DNA of 64,000 bases. Source: Flavobacteriales bacterium UBA6693 (GTDB lineage Bacteria > Bacteroidota > Bacteroidia > Flavobacteriales > Weeksellaceae). Under the pieces are notes generated by a model. The model was not told where the DNA came from and searched no databases. It saw only the letters and a program-made list of their open reading frames with translations. Below, piece by piece: positions 8,931 through 18,494 of the stretch; the first letter of the stretch is position 1, and the number at the start of each line of letters is the position of its first letter. A program made the translations under genes and the position numbers. The stretch is taken from positions 1 to 64,000 of the forward strand of contig DKJL01000013.1 in NCBI GenBank assembly GCA_002454815.1. Reading direction: 5' to 3'.

Positions 8931-10442
8931 ATGAATCTTACTCTCGATCAAATACAGAATTTCAAGGGAAAATATCCGAAACAGATCTGGTCGCTCTTTT
9001 TCTCGGAAATGTGGGAGCGTTTCTGTTTTTATGGAATGCGCGGCATGCTGGTTTTCTTTATGATTTCCCAGCTGGATCTTCACGAGGAAGAAGCCAATCT
9101 GCAGTACGGCGCCACGCAGGCCTTTGTTTATGCCTTTACTTTTGTGGGAGGGCTTTTCGCCGACAAAATCTTGGGTTTTCGGAAATCTTTATTTTGGGGT
9201 GGTCTGCTGATGATTGTCGGGAGTGCAATTTTGGCCACCGATCCGCATCGTTTTTTCTTTTTAGGAATCGCTTTCACGGTCGTGGGCACAGGTTTCTTCA
9301 AACCCAACATCTCATCCATGGTGGGTCAGCTCTACAAACCAAATGATTCCCGTGCCGATGCAGGTTTCTCCCTCTTTTATGCCGGGATTAACCTCGGGGC
9401 ACTGCTTGGCGGTTATTTGTGTATTGCAATTGGTAAGGGCGAGCTGCTTTCAAACCTGATTCCGGAGGCATTGCGCTGGAACGTTGCTTTTGGTTGCGCC
9501 GCCGTAGTAATGGTGATAAGTCTGGTAAACTTTATTTTTACACAGCGAAGCTTGGGGCCAATCGGACTGCAGCCGGGGGATCCACGCGCAGAAGTAACTG
9601 CAGCGCCAATGCCAAAATGGAAGGAATATGGTGTTTATCTTTTGTCATTGATTTTCGTTCCGATTATTATGATAATGGTAGCAAAGACTCAGTACACCGA
9701 TTATTTTATGTACACCATCGGGCCCCTGACGCTGATTTATCTCTTCTACGAAATGTCGAAAGTTACCCTTGCGGAACGAAAGAAATTATGGGCTGCGCTC
9801 GTTTTTATTTTATTCTCTATTTTATTCTGGGGAATCTACGAACAGAGCGGTGGTTCCTTAAGTATTTTTGCGGCAAAAAATTTAAATAAGGACCTGCTCA
9901 ACCTCGATCCCAACGGCGTGAACAATTCCGGTGGGGCCTTCTTTATTATTTTTCTTGCGCCGCTTCTCGGCCTGCTCTGGATTTGGCTGAGCAAAAGAAA
10001 ACTGGAACCGAATACCGTCATCAAATTCGGTTTGGGCTTCATATTCCTGGGGCTGGGCTATTACGCGTTATTTGCAACGAAGTTTTTTGCGGACGCAAAC
10101 GGTATTACCTCGCTGCGTTTCTTTACCGTCGCGCTCCTCATCATTACTTTCGGAGAACTATGTCTTTCACCGATCGGACTGTCGATCATGACTAAACTCT
10201 CCACCAAAAATCTTCAGGGAATGATGATGGGGCTTTGGTTTCTTGCTTCCGCTTATGGCCAATATGTCGCCGGTATTATCGGCGCCAGCATGGCGACGTC
10301 GAAACAGGGGACCTCAAATCTGGAAGCGCTCATTTCTTACGCAGAAGGTTATAAACAACTGGCGATTTATGCTGTAGCGGCAGGTGTTGTTCTTATCCTG
10401 ATCTCACCGCTTGTCAAAAAACTGATGCAGGAAGTGCGGTAA
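8931..10442 (+). CDS. Proton-dependent peptide transporter, POT/PTR family (second copy)
   Basis: 503 residues, multi-helix. It carries FFSEMWERFCFYGMR (POT signature, with Phe for the second-last Tyr) and 'GTGFFKPNISSMVGQLY'. 'YEQSGGSLSIFA' in the C-terminal half matches the 'EQ.GGS..IFA' motif shared with the first copy. Expected to import di-/tripeptides into the cytoplasm. No clear -7 box was found upstream, although a terminator separates it from the first copy. Confidence 0.92.
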   Translation: MNLTLDQIQNFKGKYPKQIWSLFFSEMWERFCFYGMRGMLVFFMISQLDLHEEEANLQYGATQAFVYAFTFVGGLFADKILGFRKSLFWGGLLMIVGSAILATDPHRFFFLGIAFTVVGTGFFKPNISSMVGQLYKPNDSRADAGFSLFYAGINLGALLGGYLCIAIGKGELLSNLIPEALRWNVAFGCAAVVMVISLVNFIFTQRSLGPIGLQPGDPRAEVTAAPMPKWKEYGVYLLSLIFVPIIMIMVAKTQYTDYFMYTIGPLTLIYLFYEMSKVTLAERKKLWAALVFILFSILFWGIYEQSGGSLSIFAAKNLNKDLLNLDPNGVNNSGGAFFIIFLAPLLGLLWIWLSKRKLEPNTVIKFGLGFIFLGLGYYALFATKFFADANGITSLRFFTVALLIITFGELCLSPIGLSIMTKLSTKNLQGMMMGLWFLASAYGQYVAGIIGASMATSKQGTSNLEALISYAEGYKQLAIYAVAAGVVLILISPLVKKLMQEVR

Positions 10443-10479
10443 GATCTTAGGATTGCGTGCTTTTTGTATAGTAGGAACG

Positions 10480-11013
10480 ATGAAACAATTAACAATCTTT
10501 TTATTTTCAATAATTTCGCTGGCGCTCACCGGACAGGTTCGGTGGCTGACAGTGCAGGAGGCTGCTGCTGCACAAAAAGTTAAACCCAAGAAGGTTCTTA
10601 TTTATTTTTTTGATAAAAATTGTTCGCCTTGCGATGAAATGATGTCGAGCACATTTAATCATCCACAAATCGCGCAGCAGCTGAACAGCGCTTATTATAA
10701 TGTAAAATTTGATGCGAAATCCGGAGAAAATTTTAACGTGCGCGGTCGCAATTTCGAAAATTCAGAAAAGCGGGAAAGCAAGAAAAACCGCACGATGCAC
10801 GATTTCGCAAAATACATGAACGTGAACGCGGTTCCGTCTATTGTTTTTCTTGATGAGCATCTGCAAACTATTACCCTGCTGCAGGGCGAAATAACCGCCG
10901 CCGAACTCGAGCCGTATATTTCTTTTATTGCCAACGACGATTACAAGAAAATCACGACACGCGAACAGTGGCAGACCTACCAACGCAAATTTAAATCAAC
11001 CATAAAACGTTGA
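10480..11013 (+). CDS. Exported thioredoxin-like protein
   Basis: 177 residues from ATG 10480, which gives a clean signal peptide (MKQLTIFLFSIISLALTGQ). The active-site motif is Cys48-Ser-Pro-Cys51 in 'FFDKNCSPCDEMMSSTF', then a long insert and the cis-Pro segment 'VNAVPSIVFLD'. This matches thioredoxin-fold periplasmic proteins (thioredoxin_7/DUF255-like) that reduce or form disulfides outside the cytoplasm. It starts 37 nt after the second POT gene and could be co-transcribed with it. Partner proteins are unknown. Confidence 0.85.
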   Translation: MKQLTIFLFSIISLALTGQVRWLTVQEAAAAQKVKPKKVLIYFFDKNCSPCDEMMSSTFNHPQIAQQLNSAYYNVKFDAKSGENFNVRGRNFENSEKRESKKNRTMHDFAKYMNVNAVPSIVFLDEHLQTITLLQGEITAAELEPYISFIANDDYKKITTREQWQTYQRKFKSTIKR

Positions 11014-11094
11014 TTAAATCTTCAGCAAGCGTTCATTTGGACGACGCTTTTATTTTGTTGAAATTTGCGTCTCTATTTTACTTAAATATATACC

Positions 11095-13185
11095 GTGACG
11101 CTAGAAACTCCGATTGAATTTTTAAAAGGCATCGGGACCGAACGTGCAAAATTTATCAGAAGTGTGCTCGGTTTCCGCACGGTTTCTGATCTGCTGTCTT
11201 TCTACCCGCTCCGGTATCTGGACAAAAGTAAAATTTACACCATCGCACAGCTCACATCTGATCTGGAGAATGAAATTCAACTTCGGGGACGGATTTCTGA
11301 CGTTCAGGAAATAATCTACGGGCGCGGTCAGAAAAGGCTCAGCGCCAAATTCCGAGATACGACAGGCACTATTGAGCTGGTTTGGTTCCGGTATTCCAAA
11401 TGGCTGCTCGGGCAACTGCCTGTTAACCAGGAGATTTTTGTTTTCGGTAAAATTAATGAGTTCAATGGTTCCTATTCAATGCCACATCCGGAAATCGAAT
11501 CAGATGAAAAAAAAGCCGTTTCCAGCGGACTTCTGCCCATCTATCCCGGAAGTGAGAAACTTGCCAAGCGTGGTGTCAACAACAAATTCTTTCAGAACGT
11601 ACTTGCCGAAATCGTGCGGAACTTGCCGCTTTTAGTGAACGAAAATCTGCCGCTTTCCTTGCTTAAAAATTTAAATTTAATCGAGCGTGTGCCGGCTTTA
11701 TATCATATTCATTTTCCGGCAGATCTCTTTCATGCACAGCATGCCGAAAACCGCATAAAATTTGAAGAAGCATTCTTTTTTCAGCTGGGGTTTGGACTTA
11801 AGAAGCAGCATCAAAAAACGTCAGTGCCCGGCAACGCGTTCCCAAATGTGGGCTATTACTTCAATAATTTTTACCAAAATAAACTGCCTTTTGAACTGAC
11901 CAACGCACAAAAACGTGTGCTCAAAGAAATTCGGCTGGACATGAAAAAGCCGATACAAATGAACCGGCTGCTGCAGGGCGATGTAGGCTCCGGCAAAACA
12001 ATGGTTGCGCTTTTAGGGATGCTTATCGCCCTGGACAACGGTTTCCAGAGTTGCCTGATGGCACCGACAGAAATATTGGCGCAGCAGCATTTTGCGTCTT
12101 TACAAGAATTATTGAAAGACACGGAAATTAAAATACGCCTGCTCACCGGTTCCACAAAAAACTCCGACCGAAAAATTCTGCATGAAGAACTGGCAGAGGG
12201 AACACTTCCGATATTGGTTGGTACTCACGCGGTGCTGGAAGATGTAGTGAAATTTAAAAACCTGGGGTTAGCAATTATCGATGAGCAGCATCGTTTTGGC
12301 GTTGCGCAAAGAGCCCGGTTATGGGCGAAAAACAAAGTGGCACCGCACATTCTTATTATGACTGCTACTCCGATACCCAGAACGCTGGCGATGAGTTTCT
12401 ACAGCGATCTCGACGTTTCTGTGATTGACGAACTCCCCGTAGGTCGGAAACCAATTATCACCGCGCACCGCCGGGAAAAAGACCGACTGAGTATTTTTAA
12501 TTTTGTTAAAGAAGAAATTACTAAAGGACGGCAGATTTATTTTGTTTATCCTCTGATCGAAGAATCCGAGACTCTGGATTATAAAAATTTAATGGAAAAC
12601 TTCGGACATATCGTTGATTTTTTCGAAGGCTGCAATGTTACCATGTTACACGGAAAGATGAAACCTGCCGAGAAAGAAGCGGCGATGGACTACTTCGCCG
12701 GCGGGAAATCTCAGATTATGGTGGCGACCACCGTCATTGAAGTCGGCGTTAATGTGCCGAATGCTTCGGTTATGGTCATCGAAAGCGCGGAACGGTTTGG
12801 TCTTTCACAGTTGCATCAGCTTCGTGGACGCGTGGGCCGTGGTGCGGAACAGAGTTATTGTATCCTGGTAACGTCGGATAAATTAAGTACAGATTCGCGT
12901 ACAAGGATGCGCACTATGGTAGAAACCAACGACGGTTTTGTTATTTCCGAAGTGGATATGAAACTCCGTGGGCCCGGCGACATCCTCGGCACTCAGCAAA
13001 GTGGCATCGTAGATTTCAAAAAACTTGATCTTATCGCCGATGGTAAAATCATTAAAATTGCAAAAGAAGCTGTGGAAAATTTATTGGCCGCAGATCCCAA
13101 TCTACAACATCCTGAGAATCTTGGGCTGCGAAATTATTACACTAAACAATACCACGGAAAAAACACATGGAGCCGTATTTCCTAA
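11095..13185 (+). CDS. recG: ATP-dependent DNA helicase RecG
   Basis: 696 residues, the normal length; it starts with GTG, and the N terminus 'TLETPIEFLKGIG' aligns with the RecG start. An OB-fold wedge domain (about 60-160) precedes the helicase core. Motif I is GDVGSGKT (residues 295-302) and motif II is DEQH (396-399), the RecG variant of DEAD/H. 'TATPIPRTLAMSFYSDLD' and 'QLRGRVGRG' are the expected later motifs, and the C-terminal TRG region 'MKLRGPGDILGTQQSG' is intact. RecG remodels stalled forks and Holliday junctions in the cytoplasm. Confidence 0.97.
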   Translation: MTLETPIEFLKGIGTERAKFIRSVLGFRTVSDLLSFYPLRYLDKSKIYTIAQLTSDLENEIQLRGRISDVQEIIYGRGQKRLSAKFRDTTGTIELVWFRYSKWLLGQLPVNQEIFVFGKINEFNGSYSMPHPEIESDEKKAVSSGLLPIYPGSEKLAKRGVNNKFFQNVLAEIVRNLPLLVNENLPLSLLKNLNLIERVPALYHIHFPADLFHAQHAENRIKFEEAFFFQLGFGLKKQHQKTSVPGNAFPNVGYYFNNFYQNKLPFELTNAQKRVLKEIRLDMKKPIQMNRLLQGDVGSGKTMVALLGMLIALDNGFQSCLMAPTEILAQQHFASLQELLKDTEIKIRLLTGSTKNSDRKILHEELAEGTLPILVGTHAVLEDVVKFKNLGLAIIDEQHRFGVAQRARLWAKNKVAPHILIMTATPIPRTLAMSFYSDLDVSVIDELPVGRKPIITAHRREKDRLSIFNFVKEEITKGRQIYFVYPLIEESETLDYKNLMENFGHIVDFFEGCNVTMLHGKMKPAEKEAAMDYFAGGKSQIMVATTVIEVGVNVPNASVMVIESAERFGLSQLHQLRGRVGRGAEQSYCILVTSDKLSTDSRTRMRTMVETNDGFVISEVDMKLRGPGDILGTQQSGIVDFKKLDLIADGKIIKIAKEAVENLLAADPNLQHPENLGLRNYYTKQYHGKNTWSRIS

Positions 13186-13228
13186 CACTGCATGACTTTT
13201 GCTTAATGCGTCGGATATTTAACATTTT

Positions 13229-15658
13229 ATGAAAAAAAATTTTATTGCCTTCTTTCTCCTGGTAATTGTTAGCGCTTTTGGGCAGTCGCAGCTCTCTGTT
13301 GTCCGCAGCGCGGACCGAGCTCCAATAAAAGGGGCTTCCATTTCGTGCAATGGGCAAATACTCGGCCGTACAGACGATGACGGGAAATTTAGCTTTAAAA
13401 CAAAATGCAGGCTCGTAAGCGTACAGGCGAGCGGCTACTATGAAGACGAAGTCGTGGTTGATAAAGTAATCGAAGCCGCACTGTCGCCAATATCCAGCAA
13501 AACGCAGTCGATACAGGGAATTGTAATTGAAGACAAAAGCGATCCGCGCGCACTGGAAATTTTGCAGGAGGTCCGCCGGCGTTACGATGATAATGATCCG
13601 AAAAGTCTCGAGTCTTACTCTTTTAAATCTTATGAAAAAATTTCCCTTGATCTTGATCAAGACAGTATCGCGGCCTACAACAAATTTCTCGACCGTCGTC
13701 TGGACTCATTACGAATATTGCCTGCAACCGCGGTAAATTCTAACCTAAAAAAAGATTCTGCAGAGCGCGAAAACATCTTGAAGCTGATGGCACAGAGCAA
13801 GCTTTTTCTTTGGGAACGCGCATCGGAATTTCTCTATTCTGAAAAATATGGCGAAAAAATCAATATTCTCGATAGCCGTGTCTCCGGTCTGCAGGAACCC
13901 ATTTACGAACTGCTCGCTTTACGATCCAACCGTAACAGGATGCCGCGCGAAATCCGGCAGGAAAACACTGTGCTTTACCGATACTTTCTTACCGACAGCA
14001 TCGATATCGAAGGACGTACTACTTTCGTAATTCGTTTTCGGCAGGTGGATTACAAAAAACCGCTGCAGCGCCGCAAATACAACGGATATATGTACATCGA
14101 TGCCGAAAGCTATGCGCTGAGAAAGATTGAAAGTAACAGCAAAGTTAAAAGCGAAGGCAGCATTACCAGCATTTGGAAACCGATTGAGGGAAAGTGGTTT
14201 CTTTCAAAAGAAAACATGAAAATCCGGATGGGAAACGCCCGCTTTTTGGTAGGAAAACCCGGAAAAGAAAACGAAAATTCAATGGGACCGAAGTTTGGCA
14301 ATTATGTATATCTGCTGGCAGATTATTTTGATTTCAAGACCAATTCGAATTTGCAAAAAAAAGAATTTTCCGGTTATAACTTAACGGTGAAAAACGCGGA
14401 TGGATCCTTACTGAATCAGTTCCGCACCGATTCCCTCACACCGCGCGAGGAAATGTCTTATCTGAAAATTGACAGTGTCGGCAAGAAATATAAACTTGAC
14501 CAAAAACTTGAAGTTTTTTCCGGTTTTCTGAAAGGCAAAATTCGAGTCGGCATTGTTGACTATGATGCATTGAAAGCTTTTCAGTACAACCAGTATGAAG
14601 GAGTCCGCGTGGGCATCGGCATAAAATTAAACGAAAAATTTCACCGCTATATCTCTCCGGATGCTTATGTGGCTTACGGTTTTAAAGATCATATCTGGAA
14701 GTACGGCGCCGGTGTGGATGTAAAAACCACCGTAGACAAAGTTTCCTTTTTTCGCGCCGAATTTTATGATGACGTGGAAGCAGCAGGACGTTTTAATGAA
14801 AATCTGTGGAATTCGAAAATGCGCATTATGAATGGCGGAATCGACCTCAACAACGACCGGTTTTACGCGTACCGCGGCGCAAAATTATCTTATGAAAATG
14901 ACCTAACAAATGCTTTGACCTTAAATTTTTCGGCGCAGAGAGACCATGAAGAGGCAAAGTTTAATTATAACTTCAACAACCTGGGCTCCGCTTTTGAAAA
15001 TTTTGCAACTCACATTACTTTAAAATATTCGCCTGCTTCTAAAAACATGATGACACCTTCCGGGAAAGTCACCTACAAACAGGAGTATCCGGAATTTTAC
15101 TTTAATTATGAGCAGGGATTGCGGGCGCTGGGCGGTGATCTGTCTTACAGCAGCTTCGATTTTCTCGCACAACATCAATTTTCCACCGGAGCCGGCGTTT
15201 CCAGCGCAAGATTATTTAGCGGACTTCTGGCCGGCGATGCGCCGATCTGGCATCATTTCGTGGTGAACGGCCTTGGCAGCGGACGTTCCGGATTGAATTT
15301 GAATTTCACCTCGTACCTGGGCTTTGCCACTATGGAAGGAGGGAAATATTTCGCTGACAAGTTTATCGGTGGTTATGCAGCCCACCGAATCCCGTTTTAT
15401 TTCCGCACTTTTGGCAAAACGACCTCAAGTTTTAATTTAGTATATAAAGCGATTATCGGTGATATGACCAACAAGTCGCGACATCATTTCGATTTCGAAA
15501 CCCTGGATAATTTGTACGAGGAAGTCGGTTTCGAAGTAAACAGTATTCTGGGATCACCTTTCGACCTCGGTTTTTTCTACCGCGTGGGACATTATGCCAC
15601 ACCAGCATTCAAAGAAAATTTTGCCATCCAGCTAAAACTCAGTTTATTAGGATTTTAA
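13229..15658 (+). CDS. DUF5686 outer-membrane protein with carboxypeptidase-regulatory-like domain
   Basis: 809 residues. A signal peptide (cleaved near AFGQ/S) is followed by a small beta-sandwich of the CarboxypepD_reg type ('APIKGASISCNGQILGRTDD'), then the DUF5686 region and a C-terminal series of amphipathic strands ending in 'FAIQLKLSLLGF', typical of an outer-membrane beta-barrel. Such proteins are common in Bacteroidota and are presumed surface or transport proteins related in build to TonB-dependent receptors, but no plug domain is seen here. Substrate unknown. The stop codon is one base before the next gene's ATG, so the two are translationally linked. Confidence 0.85.
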   Translation: MKKNFIAFFLLVIVSAFGQSQLSVVRSADRAPIKGASISCNGQILGRTDDDGKFSFKTKCRLVSVQASGYYEDEVVVDKVIEAALSPISSKTQSIQGIVIEDKSDPRALEILQEVRRRYDDNDPKSLESYSFKSYEKISLDLDQDSIAAYNKFLDRRLDSLRILPATAVNSNLKKDSAERENILKLMAQSKLFLWERASEFLYSEKYGEKINILDSRVSGLQEPIYELLALRSNRNRMPREIRQENTVLYRYFLTDSIDIEGRTTFVIRFRQVDYKKPLQRRKYNGYMYIDAESYALRKIESNSKVKSEGSITSIWKPIEGKWFLSKENMKIRMGNARFLVGKPGKENENSMGPKFGNYVYLLADYFDFKTNSNLQKKEFSGYNLTVKNADGSLLNQFRTDSLTPREEMSYLKIDSVGKKYKLDQKLEVFSGFLKGKIRVGIVDYDALKAFQYNQYEGVRVGIGIKLNEKFHRYISPDAYVAYGFKDHIWKYGAGVDVKTTVDKVSFFRAEFYDDVEAAGRFNENLWNSKMRIMNGGIDLNNDRFYAYRGAKLSYENDLTNALTLNFSAQRDHEEAKFNYNFNNLGSAFENFATHITLKYSPASKNMMTPSGKVTYKQEYPEFYFNYEQGLRALGGDLSYSSFDFLAQHQFSTGAGVSSARLFSGLLAGDAPIWHHFVVNGLGSGRSGLNLNFTSYLGFATMEGGKYFADKFIGGYAAHRIPFYFRTFGKTTSSFNLVYKAIIGDMTNKSRHHFDFETLDNLYEEVGFEVNSILGSPFDLGFFYRVGHYATPAFKENFAIQLKLSLLGF

Positions 15659-15659
15659 C

Positions 15660-15896
15660 ATGAAAATTATACAGATTGACGCCGCCGCTTTTTTTGATCT
15701 TTTAAAAACTAAAGACACTTCTATGTGGGAAATTTTTTCACAGATGATCGACGGCGAAGAAAAAGAAATCATCTTTCTCGACGCGGAGAAAGCGGTTCTT
15801 TTCAGTTATGTTTTGCCTGAAACTCTGGAACAATTAAACAAAGACCGACAAACTTTCGCTAAGGAATATGCAGACAAACTTTCCGGCCTGAATTAA
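15660..15896 (+). CDS. Hypothetical 78-residue protein
   Basis: 78 residues, acidic, no signal peptide. I do not recognise it. It begins immediately after the DUF5686 stop codon (TAACATG), so it is probably real and translated with it. Its stop overlaps the folP stop on the other strand by 3 bp. Confidence 0.55.
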   Translation: MKIIQIDAAAFFDLLKTKDTSMWEIFSQMIDGEEKEIIFLDAEKAVLFSYVLPETLEQLNKDRQTFAKEYADKLSGLN

Positions 15897-16744
15897 GCTA
15901 AAAATTCACGAATCGCATCTTTTGCCGCGGCTACATCATGAACGCGCAGGATTTTGGCGCCATTGCGCAATAACTCCCCGTGTAAAATCCGGGTTTCTTC
16001 ACCGATTTCCAGCGGCGATTTTCCGAGCGGTTTATAGATAAACGACTTTCGCGAAATTCCTGCGAGCACGGGATATCTGCCAAAAGTAATGTACGGTAAT
16101 TCGCGAATCATTTGATGCTGCTGCTCCACCGTTTTCCCAAAACCAAAACCCGGATCCACCATAATATCTTTAATACCAGCACTTCTGAGCGCTGCTATTT
16201 TTTCAGAAAAATATTGATTCAGTTTTAAGATGATATCACCATCTATTTTTTGCCGGTGCATCTCCTTGTACGATTCATGAACGTGCATTAAAATATACGG
16301 TAAGCCCATGCCTGCGACGGTGGTGACAAGTAGAGAATCATACATCCCTCCGGAAATATCATTAACGATATCAATTCCTTCATTAAAGCCGAAATGCACG
16401 GTTTCGGCGTAAAATGTGTCCAGCGAAATAATACTTTCGGGAAATTCTTTTTTAATTAAACGGATCAGAGAGCCCAGCCGTTCGATTTCTTGTTTTGAAC
16501 TTAGCAATTGCGCGCCCGGCCGCGTCGACTGTGCGCCAATGTCGATGAAGTCTGCGCCTTCTTTCAGCATTGTTTCCACTCGCTGCAAGGCTTTTTCGGT
16601 CGTTGAAAATTGTCCGCCGTCCGAAAAAGAATCCGGCGTAACGTTCAGAATTCCCATAATTTTTGGCGAAGAAATATCGACAAGCCGGCCAAGGCAATTG
16701 ATCGAGAAATTATTTCTTCCAGGGGTAAACTTTGCTGTATCCAT
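15893..16744 (-). CDS. folP: Dihydropteroate synthase
   Basis: 283 residues. 'MGILNVTPDSFSDGGQF' is the pterin-binding signature 1 and 'DFIDIGAQSTRPGA' is signature 2; 'DPGFGFGK' and 'LAGISRKSFIYKPLG' complete the TIM-barrel active site. It condenses p-aminobenzoate with dihydropterin pyrophosphate in folate synthesis and is the sulfonamide target. The loop residues look ordinary. A -7 box sits only 4 nt before the ATG, so the mRNA may be leaderless. It is divergent from the DUF1599 operon, a common Bacteroidota arrangement. Confidence 0.96.
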   Translation of the reverse strand: MDTAKFTPGRNNFSINCLGRLVDISSPKIMGILNVTPDSFSDGGQFSTTEKALQRVETMLKEGADFIDIGAQSTRPGAQLLSSKQEIERLGSLIRLIKKEFPESIISLDTFYAETVHFGFNEGIDIVNDISGGMYDSLLVTTVAGMGLPYILMHVHESYKEMHRQKIDGDIILKLNQYFSEKIAALRSAGIKDIMVDPGFGFGKTVEQQHQMIRELPYITFGRYPVLAGISRKSFIYKPLGKSPLEIGEETRILHGELLRNGAKILRVHDVAAAKDAIREFLA

Positions 16745-16748
16745 CGTG

Positions 16749-16756
16749 CAAAAATA
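16749..16756 (-). promoter_or_regulatory. folP -7 box, possibly leaderless
   Basis: TATTTTTG on the minus strand ends 4 nt (CACG) before the folP ATG. No clear -33 TTG is visible. Transcription would start at or beside the start codon. Confidence 0.45.
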
Positions 16757-16825
16757 CGTTTTGTAAAAAACTAAGGCTAATAACTGTCGGACGAAATTCT
16801 TATCTTTGAAAAGTTGACCATTATT

Positions 16826-17410
16826 ATGCAGAAAACCTCTTCCCAGTACGATAAAGCGATCGCGGTCTGCCGCAAACTGTTTGCACAGAAACTTTCAGAT
16901 TACGGCCCTTCCTTTCGCGTCCTGCGTGCCCCGTCGCTCACAGATCAATTGTACATCAAGGTAAAAAACCTTCGGAATTTCCAAATAACAGGAGTTTCTA
17001 AAGTCGGCGAAACAGCAGAGGAAAATTTTGTAGCCATCGTTAATTACGCGGTTATCGGTTTAATTCAACTGGAAAAAGGAGTTGCGGAAGATTACCGTGA
17101 GGATTTGCAACAGATCGAGCAACTTTATGATCATTTTGTGGAGGAAGCCAAACAGCTGATGTTAAGAAAAAACCACGATTATGGTGAGGCGTGGCGCGAT
17201 ATGCGCGTGTCTTCAATTACTGATCTTATTTATCAGAAAGTGCTTCGAACCAAACAAATTGAGGATAATGCCGGCGTTACGCTGGTCTCCGAAGGCATCG
17301 ATGCCAATTATTATGACATGCTCAACTACGCTGTCTTCTGTCTGATAAAGATTAACGAAGAAGCAGGAAATCCCGAAATAAGCAAACAAACTGATGAGAA
17401 GCATTCTTAG
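16826..17410 (+). CDS. DUF1599 domain protein
   Basis: 194 residues from ATG 16826; an in-frame TTG at 16814 is less likely. Two similar halves: 'AQKLSDYGPSFRVLRAPSLTDQLYIKV' and 'LRKNHDYGEAWRDMRVSSITDLIYQKV' are each a copy of the DUF1599 unit, quoted here only by their shared pattern Y-G-x-x-(F/W)-R-x-(L/M)-R. The family is predicted, from comparative work, to act in nucleotide modification or hydrolysis; no activity is shown. TATCTTTG at 16801-16808 is the -7 box. It overlaps the next gene by 17 bp. Confidence 0.88.
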   Translation: MQKTSSQYDKAIAVCRKLFAQKLSDYGPSFRVLRAPSLTDQLYIKVKNLRNFQITGVSKVGETAEENFVAIVNYAVIGLIQLEKGVAEDYREDLQQIEQLYDHFVEEAKQLMLRKNHDYGEAWRDMRVSSITDLIYQKVLRTKQIEDNAGVTLVSEGIDANYYDMLNYAVFCLIKINEEAGNPEISKQTDEKHS

Positions 17411-18494
17411 AATTCTGCTGGCAGCTATCTTCCTCGCCAGCGGTTTTGTAAAAGCCGTCGACGTAATTGGTTTTTCATTTAAGCTTGAGGAGTACTTTTC
17501 GCCCGCGGTTTTCAATCTGCCTTTTTTTGAAAGACAGGCGCTGCCGCTAGCCATTACGGTCGTTATCACAGAGCTGGTCTTCGGTTGGATGTTGCTCATT
17601 AAAAGCAGATTAAAATTGACCATCATCGTGCTGATCGCGATGTGTATTTTCTTTGCCTTTCTTACTTTTTATTCTGCTTATTTCAATGTAGTAACTGATT
17701 GTGGCTGTTTTGGAGACGCGCTTACCTTTACGCCGTGGCAAAGTTTCTGGAAAGATATCGCGCTGTTGTCAGGCTTGATGACTCTCGCGTACTCGCACAG
17801 AACAGATTTAAAAAATCCCGGCAGGGAAAACCAAAAAAAATGGTTCGCCACATTGCCTGCGTTGTTCCTCATGATTTTCATCATCTATTGGGGAATTGCC
17901 CACGAACCGCTGATTGATTTTCGGGATTATAAAATAGGTACAAACCTTAATAAGGAGAAGAAAAAGATTGCGCAAAATCCCAGCGATTATAAAACTTTCT
18001 ATACCGTAAATAATACAAAAACGGGCGAGATGAAGGAATTAGATCAGGACGAGTATGTAAGTGACAAAAAATACTGGGCAGCAGATTCTCCCTGGACCAT
18101 CGACGAAAGTAAAACTGTTTCCAGAATGACCAGACAAGGTTATGATTCGGAAATAAGTAAATTTAAACCCGAAAGCCAGGAAGGTAAAGATCTCACCGAT
18201 GAAATTCTCAATGCTCCAAAGGCGATCCTGATTTGCGTTTACGATCCAAAAAACGTCAATCATAGTTTACTGAGCGAACTTGAAAACGCGGTGAAAAAAA
18301 ATAATGATGCTTCGATTTACGGGATTTCTACGGACCCTTCTGTCTTTAAGCAGATTGCAAAAGGCACCATGGACGGCACTGCAATTAAAACTATCGCGCG
18401 CAGCAATCCTTTCGTATTAACGCTGCAACGCGGCACTATTGTTGGTAAGCAGGGTGCAAATGATTATATTAAACAGAAAAAAAATAAACAATGA
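17394..18494 (+). CDS. BT_3928-like DoxX/MauE-type membrane protein
   Basis: 366 residues. Four membrane helices in the first 145 residues resemble the DoxX/MauE fold and include the motif 'VVTDCGCFGDAL' (vicinal Cys pair); after a short linker a further helix (FATLPALFLMIFIIYWGIA) leads to a soluble C-terminal domain of about 190 residues that looks thioredoxin-like without a CxxC. The family is associated with redox or quinone chemistry in the membrane, unproven here. It overlaps DUF1599 upstream by 17 bp and TerB downstream by 4 bp, so this is a tightly coupled operon. Confidence 0.85.
   Translation: MRSILRILLAAIFLASGFVKAVDVIGFSFKLEEYFSPAVFNLPFFERQALPLAITVVITELVFGWMLLIKSRLKLTIIVLIAMCIFFAFLTFYSAYFNVVTDCGCFGDALTFTPWQSFWKDIALLSGLMTLAYSHRTDLKNPGRENQKKWFATLPALFLMIFIIYWGIAHEPLIDFRDYKIGTNLNKEKKKIAQNPSDYKTFYTVNNTKTGEMKELDQDEYVSDKKYWAADSPWTIDESKTVSRMTRQGYDSEISKFKPESQEGKDLTDEILNAPKAILICVYDPKNVNHSLLSELENAVKKNNDASIYGISTDPSVFKQIAKGTMDGTAIKTIARSNPFVLTLQRGTIVGKQGANDYIKQKKNKQ

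Noticed and set aside
13142..13660. 172-codon ORF opposite the start of the DUF5686 gene
   Set aside because: Antisense shadow of a gene with a clear signal peptide and domain; no promoter and no recognisable motif.
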